Source: Paramecium sonneborni (lineage: Eukaryota; Ciliophora; Oligohymenophorea; Peniculida; Parameciidae). Taken from it: a DNA stretch of 64,000 bases. The DNA lies in NCBI GenBank assembly GCA_905182985.1, contig CAJJDN010000149.1, positions 175,693 through 239,692 of the forward strand, written 5' to 3'. Under the pieces are notes generated by a model. That model was not told where the DNA came from, made no database searches, and was given only the letters and a program-made list of their open reading frames with translations. Made by a program: the position numbers and the translations under genes. Positions 49,894 through 63,409 of this stretch are shown here, piece after piece. How positions within the stretch are numbered: position 1 is the first letter of the stretch; every line of letters begins with the position of its first letter.

Positions 49894-52800
49894 ATGCAAC
49901 ACCAATTAAGTTTAACTCTAGAGAGTAATAATAGTTATCTCTCTGATTAATTAGAAAATGTTGACATGCCTTAAATTAATGGGAACTTCTTTTTTTAAGG
50001 AGAAGAATAATAATCAAAATTACTATCAGATATTCATTTAGTTTCTAAAAGATTGTCTCATTCTGCTGATCATTATATAAATGAGATTGTTGGATAAAGA
50101 GATGCTTCTATGTAATATTTGTTTAACTTTTAGAAAATAAATAATTTTGATCTAATCTTATTATAGAATGTACTCATGTCGGATAAAGTACGAAAAAAGA
50201 AAAAAGTGGGCAAGATATAGAAAATGTGTTATATAAGAATTAGTTGATAGTGAATTTACATATATTAAAGATTTGGAATTAATTATTCTTAAGTTCCATG
50301 ATCCATTATAAGAAATGTTGACAGAAGCAGAATTAAAATTATTATTTAGAAATTTAAAGCAAATATATTCATTAAATAAATAGTTTTTATTTGAAATATC
50401 AGGTATTATATTTATTCATTAAATTAGAAAGATTTAATAATTTTACTTAACATACATGTTTTGGTAAGATTTTTGATAAATATGTTTAATTTTTTAAAAT
50501 CTATTTTGAATATACTTCTAGTTTTTCTATTGAGATTGTTTCTTAATTAAGAAAGGAGATTTAGAAATTAAATGATTTCATAAAAGAATTAGAAGAGATT
50601 GATATTTTTAAAGGAGGCAATTTAGAATCTTATTTAATTAAGCCAGTTTAGAGATTACCAAAATACGTTTTATTAATTAAAGACTTAATTAAACATACAT
50701 GGTAATCTCATCCAGATTATGAATAACTATAAATTAGTCTCAATAAATTCGTTGAGGTAAATTGTAAAATTGATGTTTTGATGGACAAGTAAATTGGAAA
50801 TTTATTTTAGTGTTCTTAAAAATTAAATGCTTTTCGAATTGCAAAAATAATTTTTTGATTCTATAAATGTTTCAATCGTTGAATCAACAAGAAAATATTT
50901 ATAAAGTGAAACTATTAATGTTCTAGTTTCTAAATAATAGAAATCAGTTATTGTTTATATATGCAATGATATGATAATTCTAACATAAAGAAATTAGAAT
51001 ACATTAATTAAATAACATGAAAAATTGTATGAATATCTTTACCTTAACGAGAAATCTTATTGTAAAAATAAACCAGAAACTCAATATTGTAAATTTTTAT
51101 TTACAGTATCCTCTTAGGAATAAAATATAACATTTATATGTTAGGATGCTGAATAAAAATAAAAATTACTAAGTTTATTTGAATCATTAATTAATGAGAT
51201 AAAGATGAAATATTAAAAATGGGAAATTATTTAAGTTTAAGAAGATTAGCCAATATAAGTATATGCTAGAGGCACAGAAGTAAGAAAGTCTCTTCTTTAG
51301 ACATATACTGTTTATGTGATGATTGTATATATACAATATAAAATAGATTTCTGCTGGAACTTAGAGTTTAACATTATTGACAAGATATAGTAGTTTAATT
51401 AAGTTAGAAACTATTCTAAGAAAAGAATTTCCTGAAATGTCCATTCCACATTTAAGCAAAAATTAATGGGCAAGCAATAAGAAAACTTAATTAATTGAAG
51501 CCAGAAAAATCATTATTGAAAATTTCTTAGAAGCTGTTCTTAATTCTCCTTATATAAAATAAAATCCAGATTAAGTATTAAAATATTTAGAACTTCCTCC
51601 TTCATTTTATTAAATACTGGCTACTAGTCCAAGTTAATCTTTTATAGAAAGAGAAAATCTGAGAAATACAGTTAAATCTTCTTCATTTAATTCAGATGAT
51701 GTGTCCCTTAGTGAAACTTTAAGATTTGCAAGAAATTCAAATTATGTCAGATAAACTATGCATCATAAAAGTTTAAAAGGAACTAATTCAAATATTAATA
51801 TTAAAGTATCTTTTATATATTTTTATTCTTAGATAATGTTCCTTAATGAGTTTTATATCTTTTTACCAATAACTCCTGAATTAAGAGTTAGTGATCTAAT
51901 TGATATGGCAGCTGAAGCTATTAAATTAAAAAATTATGAAGATTTTAAATTAGTTTTAATTGATGGTTTAGAAGTTAGAATTCTTGATGATGATGATTGT
52001 ATTCCACAAACTAAAAAAAATAAATAAATTAATGAAGGATTAATAACCAAAATTTCTTATTTATTCAAAGAAAAACAAAAACCTGATACAAAATTAATAT
52101 TGAAAAAATATTTATATTTATCCTCAAAATAAGAAAAAAAAGACTATTAATCGGATCTAGTAAGACTTGATTTAATAAGTCATCAAGCATTTGATGATAT
52201 TAAAAATATGAAATATAAACTAACCTTTTCATAATATTGTGTTTACTCTATTTACTTTCTAATTATTAAGTTTTATGAACATTTCAAACATGTAATATAT
52301 AATTTCTATTTTGTAGATTTTTACAAAATCATCTTTACCTATTAATTTAGTTAAATATTTAATTCCAGATAAAATTTTTAAATAAGAAAAAGAATAAATT
52401 TGGATACAAGAAATTTTTACTGCTATAGGAGTAGTTAAATTAGAGATTGAATAAATTATAAAATAACATGATAAAAATTTACAAGGTATAAAAAAATTAG
52501 AATAACAATTTTAATATATTGCAGAATTGCTTTTTATGGAATCCCTATAATAGAACTAATTTTATGGGTTATAACATTTTAATATTGAAATTCCTAATAC
52601 AACTAAAGACATACTTTAAAAGTATTTATATAATTATTAATATTAGATAATATAAATGTTAACTTGAAACATACTCTACTTTAGGAGTTAAATTTGATAG
52701 ATTTATTATAATATATAATATGGAAAAAAAAATGGAAATCTTGTTAAGTGAAATTAAAAATCCTTCACCATTTCCTTTTTATTTTCAATTTTAGATAAAA

Positions 52801-52902
52801 CAACTTTAAAATGAAAAGATTATTTTCAAAACGTCTAATGGTTTAGAAATTTAGAAACTTTATGAACTCTACTCAAATATCTCTAATAATTATATGATGT
52901 GA
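49894..52902 (+). CDS. RhoGEF with IQ, DH, PH, PX and FERM domains
   Basis: 936 residues after eight introns (50112-50133, 50403-50427, 50789-50810, 51325-51346, 51806-51832, 52241-52270, 52292-52316, 52622-52646). An IQ motif (ILIQSYYRMYSCR, about 85) precedes a DH domain (about 100-275) with VIQELVDSEFTYIKDL and YLIKPVQRLPKYVLLIKDL. A PH domain (about 295-410), a PX domain (about 445-540; RYSSLIKLE, FPEMSIPHLS) and a FERM-like region (about 605-935; HQAFDDIKNMKYKLTF, QHDKNLQGIKKLEQQF, TLGVKFDRFIIIY) follow. It should activate Rho-family GTPases at phosphoinositide-rich membranes under calmodulin control. All exons keep one frame. Confidence 0.9.
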
Positions 52903-52935
52903 AACTTAATTTATAAAGACAAAAATAATTTATAA

Positions 52936-53649
52936 TCAATATCTCAACTTGATATTTTCTTTTCCTAATCTATTATATTAATCATTCGAATATATTTTTG
53001 AATCAGGAAGTGTAGGTACAGTTTAATTAGTTTTTACTTTTTCATTTGTTCTATGACTTTTCTATTTTTAATTATAATTATCAGGACAAGATATAAAACT
53101 TTTATTTATATTAGAATTATTTATTTATTCGCTTAAACTAAGAGAATTATGTTCAAATAATTTTAATTTTTATGCATTTACTGAGTTTCTCTTTATTATT
53201 ACTGATTATTTTGAAGATTAAAATTAAAACTTCTATCTTTCTTATTACAATAATGTGTTTTTTAATATCATCTCTAATTCAATATTGTCTTACTACAATT
53301 TCTAAATCTGTTTCTATTAATTAGAAATGATTAATTGATAATTTTAACTTTAATCAACTTAATTTTTAAGACATTAATTTTCATTTCTAACTGTTTCAAA
53401 CAATTCAGTTAATTTTTACAATTCCTCTGTCAATTATTGAATATGATTCTTTTAATTATTTATCTCCTTATCTTTCTCATAAAGTAAATCTGTATATTAA
53501 TATGAATTTTATATTGACTCAACCTCTTAACTAATTTAAGAATGTGATAATGATTAAAATTTAGTTTTAGAACGATTTCGTATTTTTTGCAAAGGATTAT
53601 TAGGTTATTCAATTGTACTTACTATTGGCTTCAATTAAAAATGGTTCAT
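52936..53649 (-). CDS. Coiled-coil protein (237 aa)
   Basis: Intron-free 238 codons from ATG 53649 to TGA 52936-52938. After about 65 polar residues comes a coiled coil (YEKDKEINNQKNHIQQLTEE, then LQKLTELFETVRNENQCLKN) of roughly 80 residues, then a Ser/Lys/Asn-rich tail. It is convergent with the RhoGEF, 33 bp between stops. Function unknown, possibly cytoskeletal. Confidence 0.7.
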
Positions 53650-53954
53650 AAGATGTTGATTAACTAATTTTAGGTTTTTTTCATCTATTCCACTATGTTA
53701 TGTCTTATATTTAAATATACAATCTCATTCGCTTTATCAATTATCATTTATGACGATTTCACATCTTTTGATTAATTTTTTATGAAATCCATTGTTCCAC
53801 TAGAAACTTTAAACGATTTCATTTAATTTTTATTTATTTTTATATATAATCCATTAATTAAATACTAAAATTTAGTATTATTTCTATTTAGCATCATTTT
53901 CTAAAATGTGAACTAGAATATTAAGAAAATTAATAACAATAAACAGAAAATCTA
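53650..53954. other. AT-rich spacer, nothing recognised
   Basis: About 305 bp between two minus-strand genes. No coding signal, RNA gene or repeat was seen. Confidence 0.6.
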
Positions 53955-56501
53955 TCAGATATCAAAATGTTTTGAAATTTTATTGCTGTCCTAAAAAATT
54001 GGCTTATAATAGGGTAAAAAAGATTCTTGATGTAACTCAAATTCAATCGCTATATAATAAGTTAATTTTACTTTTTTCGTGACTTGATATAGATTTTATA
54101 ATGGCTTATAGAAAATGTTCAAATTATTGGTATCTAATATTAAATATTTAAATATTAAATCTACTATGAATTCCAATATAATTCTTTTTATTTTAAATAG
54201 TTAAGCCTTTTATAAAAATAACTTTATTAATCGAGCTTTCGATAATTATTAATAAAAGAAGCTTTAAAATACATGGTATTGTATTAATTTGAACACTATT
54301 TTCTAAAAATCTTACCATGTTATAATTTAATTTATTTTTTATTAATTAAAAAAAATAATCTTATTAGCTATATTGGGAAAAAAATAAAATTTTAAATCTT
54401 TTATTATCTTTTTTATATTGCAAGTTTTGAAAGAAAATTTTTTAGAAAGCAGCTTTGCTTAAAAGTATTAATAAACAAGTTTGTTTGCTATTTTACGAAA
54501 CTTATCTTTATTGTAATTTTAATTACCATTAATAATTCGAATTAAATTAATTTGTAGTTTAAGATGAAATAATGTATTTACATTATTACTTTTAATTTAC
54601 ATTTTATATTAATTTTTAGCTAATTAGATTAAAACTGTTGGTCTTGAACCTGAAAATATTGAATATCTGAGTAAAAAAATACATTTTTCATATTTTATTT
54701 AGATAATTTAATTAAAAATTTCATTATAATTAGTCTGAAATAACTTGATTTAATTAAATAAATAAGTTTCCAAAGTTTATTGTTAAATGAAAGAGTTTCT
54801 TAAAAAATCCGAAATATCTTCATTTTTTTCTTCTTCTTTAAATAAAGTTGATAATATTTTAGAAAACTTTAATTTTTCTTCATAAAAGTTAATCAACAAA
54901 AACTTTTCATCTAAAATAATTTATCTTAAAATATTTTCCCATTATTTATCTGTGCGTTATAGAATAAATTATGAACGCATAGCACTACGATAAGTGTATA
55001 TAATATAAAGAAATGAGATATTAATTATAAGCCCAAGTACTAAATAAGAAATATCAGGATGATCTCCATATAACATAACATGTATTGATCTAGTGGCAAA
55101 TATAATTATAGTTATTAATGCTGATTCTAAAAAGTCAGTAAGTAAAATGTTAATTATATTGAAAACCATTTGGTTTGCTCCTCTATAATAAGAGTTAGTG
55201 ATTTCATCTTTTGGATCATAATAAACAGTATAAAATGTAAATGATAAATTAATGAAACAAAGAGCCATATTTGAAGAAAAGCTGGAAGTAATCTTGAAAA
55301 AGTATATTACCAAAGTAGCTCCAATCAAAAAGATTAAAGCATACATTTATTCTTCTTATTNGGGAAAAAAATAAAATTTTAAATCTTTTATTATCTTTTT
55401 TATATTGCAAGTTTTGAAAGAAAATTTTTTAGAAAGCAGCTTTGCTTAAAAGTATTAATAAACAAGTTTGTTTGCTATTTTACGAAACTTATCTTTATTG
55501 TAATTTTAATTACCATTAATAATTCGAATTAAATTAATTTGTAGTTTAAGATGAAATAATGTATTTACATTATTACTTTTAATTTACATTTTATATTAAT
55601 TTTTAGCTAATTAGATTAAAACTGTTGGTCTTGAACCTGAAAATATTGAATATCTGAGTAAAAAAATACATTTTTCATATTTTATTTAGATAATTTAATT
55701 AAAAATTTCATTATAATTAGTCTGAAATAACTTGATTTAATTAAATAAATAAGTTTCCAAAGTTTATTGTTAAATGAAAGAGTTTCTTAAAAAATCCGAA
55801 ATATCTTCATTTTTTTCTTCTTCTTTAAATAAAGTTGATAATATTTTAGAAAACTTTAATTTTTCTTCATAAAAGTTAATCAACAAAAACTTTTCATCTA
55901 AAATAATTTATCTTAAAATATTTTCCCATTATTTATCTGTGCGTTATAGAATAAATTATGAACGCATAGCACTACGATAAGTGTATATAATATAAAGAAA
56001 TGAGATATTAATTATAAGCCCAAGTACTAAATAAGAAATATCAGGATGATCTCCATATAACATAACATGTATTGATCTAGTGGCAAATATAATTATAGTT
56101 ATTAATGCTGATTCTAAAAAGTCAGTAAGTAAAATGTTAATTATATTGAAAACCATTTGGTTTGCTCCTCTATAATAAGAGTTAGTGATTTCATCTTTTG
56201 GATCATAATAAACAGTATAAAATGTAAATGATAAATTAATGAAACAAAGAGCCATATTTGAAGAAAAGCTGGAAGTAATCTTGAAAAAGTATATTACCAA
56301 AGTAGCTCCAATCAAAAAGATTAAAGCATACATTTATTCTTCTTATTTTTGTAATATACTTGTAATAAGTTTGAATATTTATAGGGTTAAGAAAAATAGT
56401 GATATAAGTTTTATGTGTTTTTATCTTGTTGGAATTTAATGGATATTTTAAAATTATTCTTCGATTTATTTATCTTTGAATTTTAAGGTGTATTTATTCA
56501 T
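53955..56501 (-). CDS. Multi-pass membrane protein, degenerate histidine-kinase-like (copy B)
   Basis: The start MNKYTLKF and the following hydrophobic segments (about residues 33-190; MYALIFLIGATLVIYFF, YLVLGLIINISFLYIIY) match copy A at 3205, which starts MNSYTLTF. A juxtamembrane helix RTDKQWENILRQIILDEK and a dimerisation-like block (YFQAKLLSKKFSFKTCNIKK) follow, then TWQDFQKIVFKLIQYH at the N-box position, without the Asn. After removing the 987 extra bases of assembly repeat 4, the frame is exactly 520 codons (519 residues), without introns, to TGA 53955-53957. Like copy A it seems to lack ATP-site motifs. A receptor-like or scaffold role is inferred. Confidence 0.6.
54375..55360 (+). 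repeat. Assembly repeat arm 4a
   Basis: 986 bp repeated at 55362-56347, separated by one N at 55361. Confidence 0.9.
55362..56347 (+). repeat. Assembly repeat arm 4b
   Basis: Second copy of 54375-55360 (offset 987). The kinase-like gene B is continuous across the joined sequence only if one arm is removed. Confidence 0.9.
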
Positions 56502-56734
56502 ATATTTATTTTTAATCTCAAAAACTAATAATTATAAAGTATTTGAATCTTATGTAATAATATTTTATTTAGGATGAATCAGAAATAACATTTTTATTAT
56601 TTAAATAATTATAATTGAGAAACTCAAAAGTAAACATGATAAAATTTAAATAATATCTGTTTGATTTAAAAAATAAATATTAAAATATATAAATCAAATT
56701 TCAAAATATTTGGTTTTATTGAGTTCATTAAAAT

Positions 56735-59700
56735 TCATCTATAAACAAACTAAATGCGATTAAAGCATAATGAAAAAGAAAGGAAATAACTTAATTAGAT
56801 TATATTCAACAAGTGAATTTATGTTGAATAAATCATAACATCCATAAACAAATTCAATAAAGGAACTTGCTAAAGCACATAAATTAAATAAAAGATACAT
56901 TTTACCATAATTTCTTGTTTATTTTAGAAGCTAATTATATTTTTAAATTGTATTACCCAAATAGAAAGAATTACTAAACTTGTAATTTATGCTACAGGGA
57001 ATATAATAATTTAAGTGATAAATTCAGCATAAAAAATATCATCTTAATTCTTATCAAGAACAAGTTTTAACAAAATGACTGGATAAGCTATGGCAAAACA
57101 CTTTATAAGAATAATAAATAAATAATACCCATTAAATAGCAAAGACAATACAGATTCCTGCAATAAGAAATTCTTAATTAACTCTACTACCTCGATATCT
57201 AGTTATTTAACTAAAAAGCCAAATAAAAAATCGTTTAACATTTTGCAATCCTTTAAGTTTATATTATTTCATTCCTTCTAACTTAAAACGATTTATTTTG
57301 CATTACATCTTTTTTTTCTCCATTTATACTTGATTTCTTTGTTCTTCTTTATCTTAATTTACAATAATTTGGAATTATTCATTAATATTTTAGGCTAAAT
57401 TATTAAATGTTTCTAAATTAAAAATTCTGTCTTTCTTATAATGATTAAATATGATAGATAATTTGATATTAAATTTTTTAGGTAAATTATTCATTATATG
57501 AATTTATTTGAGTAGGAATTCAAGATCTCTTTAATTTGCATTTCCAAGTATATATACTTAACTTTATGAAGTTGATTTCAAAGCTATAATATGAATGCAA
57601 ATATCAACTTAAATGGCATGATTTTTAATAAAAATTTCATAGTTATATAGATTTGTATAATTAAGAAGATCTAAAAATCTTTTGGTAAATGATGATTAAG
57701 ATTATCTAAAATCTATCTATACAGCATAATAATTAAATTTAGTTACAAATTTTTCAAAAAGATTGATGTCATCTTCATTATTATTAAAACCTATTTATTA
57801 CCATAATCTTTTAATAAGGGCATCATGAGTATTAATTTAAAATGGGGAAGAGAAGGTACCTTATCCACTTAAAATGAAATATATTGGTAATTCTAAAGTA
57901 TTACTTTATTCAACAATTTTCCAAGCGATATTAAGTCTATCAATAAATGCTAGAGTTCTATCTTTAGAACATGAAAATTTAAGTTTAATTTTATCTTTTT
58001 CAGGATCTATTTCATTAAAAAGTTAATCCTATTAAACAAATAATTTGGAGAGTGTATGAAATTTGCTTGTTTAAATTAATTAAAGAATCCAAATATATAA
58101 AGGATAATAATAAAATTTTAAAAATTATAATGTGATTGTTTAAAGAATTGTAAATTTAGCTTTTTCATTGAATGTATTAAATAATTTTTCTAAAATTTAA
58201 TTGTTTCCTTGATTGAGATCAGTATCCAGAAATGTTTCTTAATAAATAGACCATGGATTTTAATAAGTATTGTTACCACCAAGATAAATTCTACGCACAT
58301 GAAAATGAAGATCTTAACTAATTAAAAAAGTTTTGTTATTTAAATTATATAGAGTTTGATCCATCTATTAAAGAGATGTTTCATCATAAGAGCCATATAA
58401 AGATTTTTGCTTACTTTTACTCCTTTCTCTATTAACCCAAACAATAGCAATATTGATTAATAATAAAATTATTACAACTAAAATTGCAAAAATTACATTT
58501 TGTCCACCTATATTCATTGAAAAATCTGCTAACCCAATAAAACATTAATTATATTTTGATTCTTAACCATCTTTGCATTAAATTTAACAAAAAGGTGAAC
58601 TTTCACCTGATTATATGTAAATAGTAGTTTTTGAGTTTATAGAATTAAAACATGGTTAACATTTAGCTTAACCGTAAAGCATTTTAAAATATCCTAAAGA
58701 ACAATTTTGACAAAAATAACCAAATTATCCCTAAGGACATCCAGTTGGTGTGATGGAGCCTTAATATTTGATTAAAGATTAATTAGATATATTGAGAAAC
58801 TATTTTTGTTAGATTGAAATTGTTCCATAATTAGCTTGTATAGTATTATTAGTATAGTTATAATAAGTACTTTTAATCATTTCAGTAATATTGAAATAGA
58901 ATAATCTTATTCTTCCTCCTCCTCCAAAGCCTCCATAAACTTGATATGTCTAATAAAACTTTTATCTAGCAAATTGATATTGATTTTAATCATCTTGATA
59001 ATTAATACCACCTCCATTAGCTGAAACAAGACCATATCCACTAAAATAGATAACTCTTATTTAAATGGATCCTCCACTTCCACTCCCATATAATGATTAT
59101 TCAATATATGATATACCATCTGATGTAAGTTTTCCATTATTTATTAAATTTAGAACTTCAAAATATAATACTCCTCCTCCTGATCCTTATATTTCTATAT
59201 CTTAAAATTATTTTCTATCTGTTACTCCTCCCCCACCACTACCAGGTAATGTAGGATAGAATGGATAATCATATATGAATTTACTTTTTAATTATGAACA
59301 CAACTAATTATAATTTGTCTTTGGACTTATAGAAAATCCACCCATACCACCATGACTTCCACCAGTACCTCCACATTATTATCTTAATCCTATTATTCTA
59401 TCTGTATAACCACAACCTAATCCTTCATTTATCAAATATCCCATACCATTACCTGATATTTCACTTGTATTATCAATAGATAAAATATATGAATATATAC
59501 CAACATAAAAACCTTTTATTTTTGATTACTATATCAAATTAAATTCATTCTAAACTGAAAATAACATAGAAAAATAACTCATATTTTTTATGTTAAACAA
59601 ACTACAATCAAATTATTCTTACCATTAACTTTCTATATATTAATGTGTCAAATTAGAAAAGTTTTAAGTAATATAACCTACAAAACTATAAATAGTATTA

Positions 59701-60233
59701 TTTTCTTGAGGATCAGAACAATTTTTATTGTTTAAACATGAACACTCTGATTTATTCCACATTTCACTTTTTAAAGTAGAATTACTTATTAATAAATTTT
59801 TTGCACACACACTTATGGTTTTTAACAAAATTTATGTATCTTAGATAATCATAATATTCATAATTACAAATCTAAAGTCTACATTGTTTTTGCTTTGAAA
59901 TAAAATTTTTGATAAATTTATACTTATATCATCTCCATATAATACTAAATGAAGATTTAAATAGGAATCACAATCCTCATCATATTTTATAATTGAATTT
60001 TTTATTGACAATTAACTAAAATTCAATTATGCTCTATTTCCATATTAATGTATACATATCGTCACTATACAATTTTCTATTTAAAGTAATTCAAAAGAAA
60101 AACTCATATTTTGAGGAGATAAGTTAAATTTGCAATCTGAATTTATTAAACATTTATTTGTCTAAGTTTAGTTACATTAGCAATTCATAGCAAATGAATA
60201 TTGCATAATTAAAATCCATATTAATGAGAACAT
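56735..60233 (-). CDS. Large receptor-like protein: Gly-rich and Cys-rich ectodomain, multi-pass C-terminus
   Basis: 1,156 residues after one 28-nt intron (plus 57101-57128, ends AAG). A signal peptide and a Cys-rich start (MNCQCNQTQTNKC) precede a Gly-rich domain (about 280-440) with runs such as GGSHGGMGGFS and YGGFGGGGRIRLFY. A furin/TNFR-like Cys-rich stretch (about 497-570, CPQGQFGYFCQNCSLGYF) leads to a membrane span near 581-603 (VIFAILVVIILLLINIAIVW). After about 400 cytosolic residues several more spans follow (from about 985). This order recalls the protist and plant proteins often labelled ephrin-receptor-like or polymorphic-outer-membrane-like. No kinase domain. The ligand is unknown. 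Confidence 0.75.
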
Positions 60234-60271
60234 TATAAAATAATATTTAAATTAAATTATAAAGAAAAAAA

Positions 60272-62433
60272 TCAAAGTTCTATCATTTTCTCTATAGTAT
60301 TACATTAAATAAGCAACATCATCATTAAATCATTTGATTAAATATTATTGTTAACTGTGTTAGCAGTCTCTTAATAAATACATAAATTCTTCTATCTATT
60401 TGATGAATCCTCACTTTATAGATTTTCTAATAAATCCACATTATCATTGAATTAGCTAGAACTACTTTGAGAAATCATTTGCTAATTTCTCATATTGTTT
60501 CCAAATTATTAAAGAATACTCATTTTCTATGAAATTGTACTTCTCTTTCCATTTAAGTCTTTCTATAACATTACAAGAGTTGTAGGAATTCCATCTGTAG
60601 GTTATCTAGATAGTATATCACTAGCATAAATTGTCATCTATCCTAAATACAATGCTTCATCAGTAATTAACGTCTAATTTAATACTCATTTATTTATTAC
60701 TATTATTTTACTCTGCTCTTATTATTATTATAATAATTCATTTATTTACTATTATAGATATTTCACATCATTTTAATCTTATAATTAAGCCTATTGTGCT
60801 TAACACTTTTCTTATAATTTTAAAATTTATTATTAATAGCCTTTACATTCAGCCTACTATAAATCTACTCAAATACCTCTACTTATTATTAAACTTTCTA
60901 TAAAGATACATTTTCTTTTTAAACCTAATTTAATTATTAGAATTAGTTATTATTTTCTTATAACTATTCATAATACTTTTATTCTAACTTCTTGTATTAT
61001 TCAATGGTTTCTTTCAAATTAACATTATCCTTTTATAATTCTTAATTTTATTAAACTGTTTCTTCTAGATTTTAATTCAATTAATCAAGTATTAAGTTTT
61101 CTTTCTATAAATTATTTTCTAATTCTAGTATTCCTTAATTTTTTTATTTTAATTCTTCTTATACTTATTTCAATATCTAATCAATCTATTATTTTTCGTT
61201 TTGTAATTTAAACACTTTTTCCATTAGTTATCTATTAGTTACAACTTATTCATCTAATAACTTTTTATTCAAATCAACTTATTAATCTAAATCAAAATTT
61301 ATATTCTAATGATTTCTATTATAAGGAGACTTTGATTTAGAACTAAATTATGTTTAATTTCTTTCATCAACTGTTTAAGTCTTAAAATTAGATTAATTTA
61401 CTGCTGAAGTATCATTTGTTGCTCTTTATTGATAATTTATATCGATACCACATTTTGCCAATTACTATCCAAATGAAGTAGCATTTTGATTTTATAGTTA
61501 ATTTGTTGACATACTATCTTTTATACTTTTCATTTAGTTATTTAACACTTCAACTTAATTAATCAATGTACTCTAATTATGTTTTGATTATAAAACATTA
61601 ATAATATCTTATATTAGTTTTTAAGTATCCACAACCATTTTTTACAATTTTAATTAGTTTTAAAAAGTCATTTGATCACTTTTTTAGTTATCCAATTACT
61701 CTTTTAGCATTTCAATTTACTATTGATATTACATAGAATTATCTGCCATTTTAAAAGCATCTTAACTATAAAGATTATTGATTTCTTAAACTAGTAAATA
61801 GATAAAATATTTTAAGGCAATCAAATCAGTACATCTATAGAAATCGAAACAATCATTATAATATTCTTAGCAAAAACATTTAATTTTAGCTAAAGAGGGA
61901 GCACATTCATCTTAATTTTGATCTTTAATCATTTTAAATTTTCTTAATTTTTTAGTTAATTGCTAAATTCTTCCAATACTATTAAAATGCAATTTTCCCG
62001 AGTGTTATTGACCTATATTAGATAATTAACTATGTATTGAATATTTATCTTATTGAGTCACAATATTATCAGTTTTGATATGCACTGGAGATTGATCTAA
62101 TTTACTAATGTTTTCTAATCGTTTATTAATGATGGCTTCATAGTAACTTTAAGAATCAACTTTCTAATTTGAACTGCATGGTTTTTTCTACCTTATAAAT
62201 GGTGATAAAGATGCATCATTTTTTTATGCTGTTGTTGATCGATTTTCTGTTCTATCAGCATGTTAACTATTAAGGTTCTTAACTCTCATTTCTAAACCCT
62301 AAACTTTCTATTATAGGTAATTTGCACATTAAGAAAATTCTGGACAATTGTTTATTACAGCCAAAGGTTGTCGTTACACTCTTAAACTACCTTAACGAGA
62401 ATGACCAGAATTTGGAGTTTGGTAAGGTTTCAT
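60272..62433 (-). CDS. Coiled-coil protein (704 aa)
   Basis: Introns at plus 60867-60886 (20 nt) and 60671-60697 (27 nt) leave 704 residues from ATG 62433 to TGA 60272-60274. The first 150 residues are polar and Ser/Gln-rich. Residues about 190-310 form helices with Cys/Tyr (KCFCQEYYNDCFDFYRCTD), then coiled coils follow: QQIEMLKEQLDNQKSDQM and a long one with LQNEKQQIDQILKQVQEEL and NVNLKETIEQYKKLEQKYYE. Many Gln are TAA/TAG. It could be a basal-body or cortical scaffold, but that is only inference. It lies 38 bp upstream of the receptor gene on the same strand. Confidence 0.8.
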
Positions 62434-62625
62434 ATTGATATTTAAATTATTATTTAACAGCTTTAAATTATGTTTAATAAAAAAATATATTATTCTTGTT
62501 TTCACTTCTTAATGAAAGAAACAATCTATAATATTTTTATAAATATATTGTTGTAAAATAATATTAAAAAAATATTGAAGTCTTTACTATCATAATTCTA
62601 TATAAAGTTTAATTATAAGATTTAA

Positions 62626-63409
62626 TCATCTTTTTTATTTTTTTTTTTATTAAAATGGGAATCGCTTTTTATTTGCACAATCTTTACATCTACAATTTGA
62701 AGAGCATTTCTATTTTCTTAAAAAACATTCACAATAATTCTTTTAGCATTAAGATTTTTAACATTTACATCCCCAAATTTTAGATCTATCAAATAGATCA
62801 TCATCATTTTTTTATCTATGTAATTTTTATTTAATTTTTTCTAGAGCATTGAATCTAATTTCTAAATGCTCTAATCTATTTTTACATTCTATACATTTAC
62901 AAATATCGGAACAATTTTAATTTTAATGAAAACATTAACAATATAATTTTAAGCAATTTGATTTTGTACATTTGCAAGCATTATTACAAATATTTTAAGA
63001 TGATGAATTATTATCAGATTGAAAATTAATCGTACTTGAATTCAAATTAATTTTTCTCCTTGTTCTTAAAGGTCTTTTTTATTCATTTTTGTTATAGTAA
63101 TTTGTATTATCATTAGGTTGTTTATAACTTTAAATTTACAAGTCATTCTGAAATGAGTTATTTAGTTTTTATTCAGTTGAATTCATATGAATTTCCTCCT
63201 TAGAAATATTTTATACAGGTTCATCAATAATAACAGGGGAGTTTTAACTCCTATATTCAAAAAAAGGATTACATAATATATTTAAGTTATGGTTGACTTG
63301 AATTCTCTTCTTCATTATATACCTCTACATTACCAAGCAAGCTAATTCTATCCTCTATTTCAGCAGAACTATTTACTCTCACAAAGCTTTAACTTGAAAA
63401 CTGATTCAT
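62626..63409 (-). CDS. Tesmin/TSO1 (LIN54-type) CXC-domain protein
   Basis: 253 residues after one 22-nt intron (plus 63251-63272). Two CXC repeats are clear: CNNACKCTKSNCLKLYCQCF with following Cys (about 137-172), and WGCKCQKSQCQKNYCECFLR with CSSNCRCKDC (about 202-240). A 30-residue linker between them has the usual basic/hydrophobic spacing (RLEHLEIRFNALEKIKQKL). These CRC domains bind zinc and the CHR-type DNA element in DREAM/MuvB complexes and in ciliate relatives. The N-terminal 130 residues are Ser/Asn-rich. A nuclear DNA-binding regulator is expected. Confidence 0.92.

Noticed and set aside
54969..55346. Stand-alone 125-aa membrane protein, present twice
   Set aside because: It is the middle of kinase-like gene B. 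In the ciliate code the frame runs on in both directions, and the second copy is an assembly repeat.
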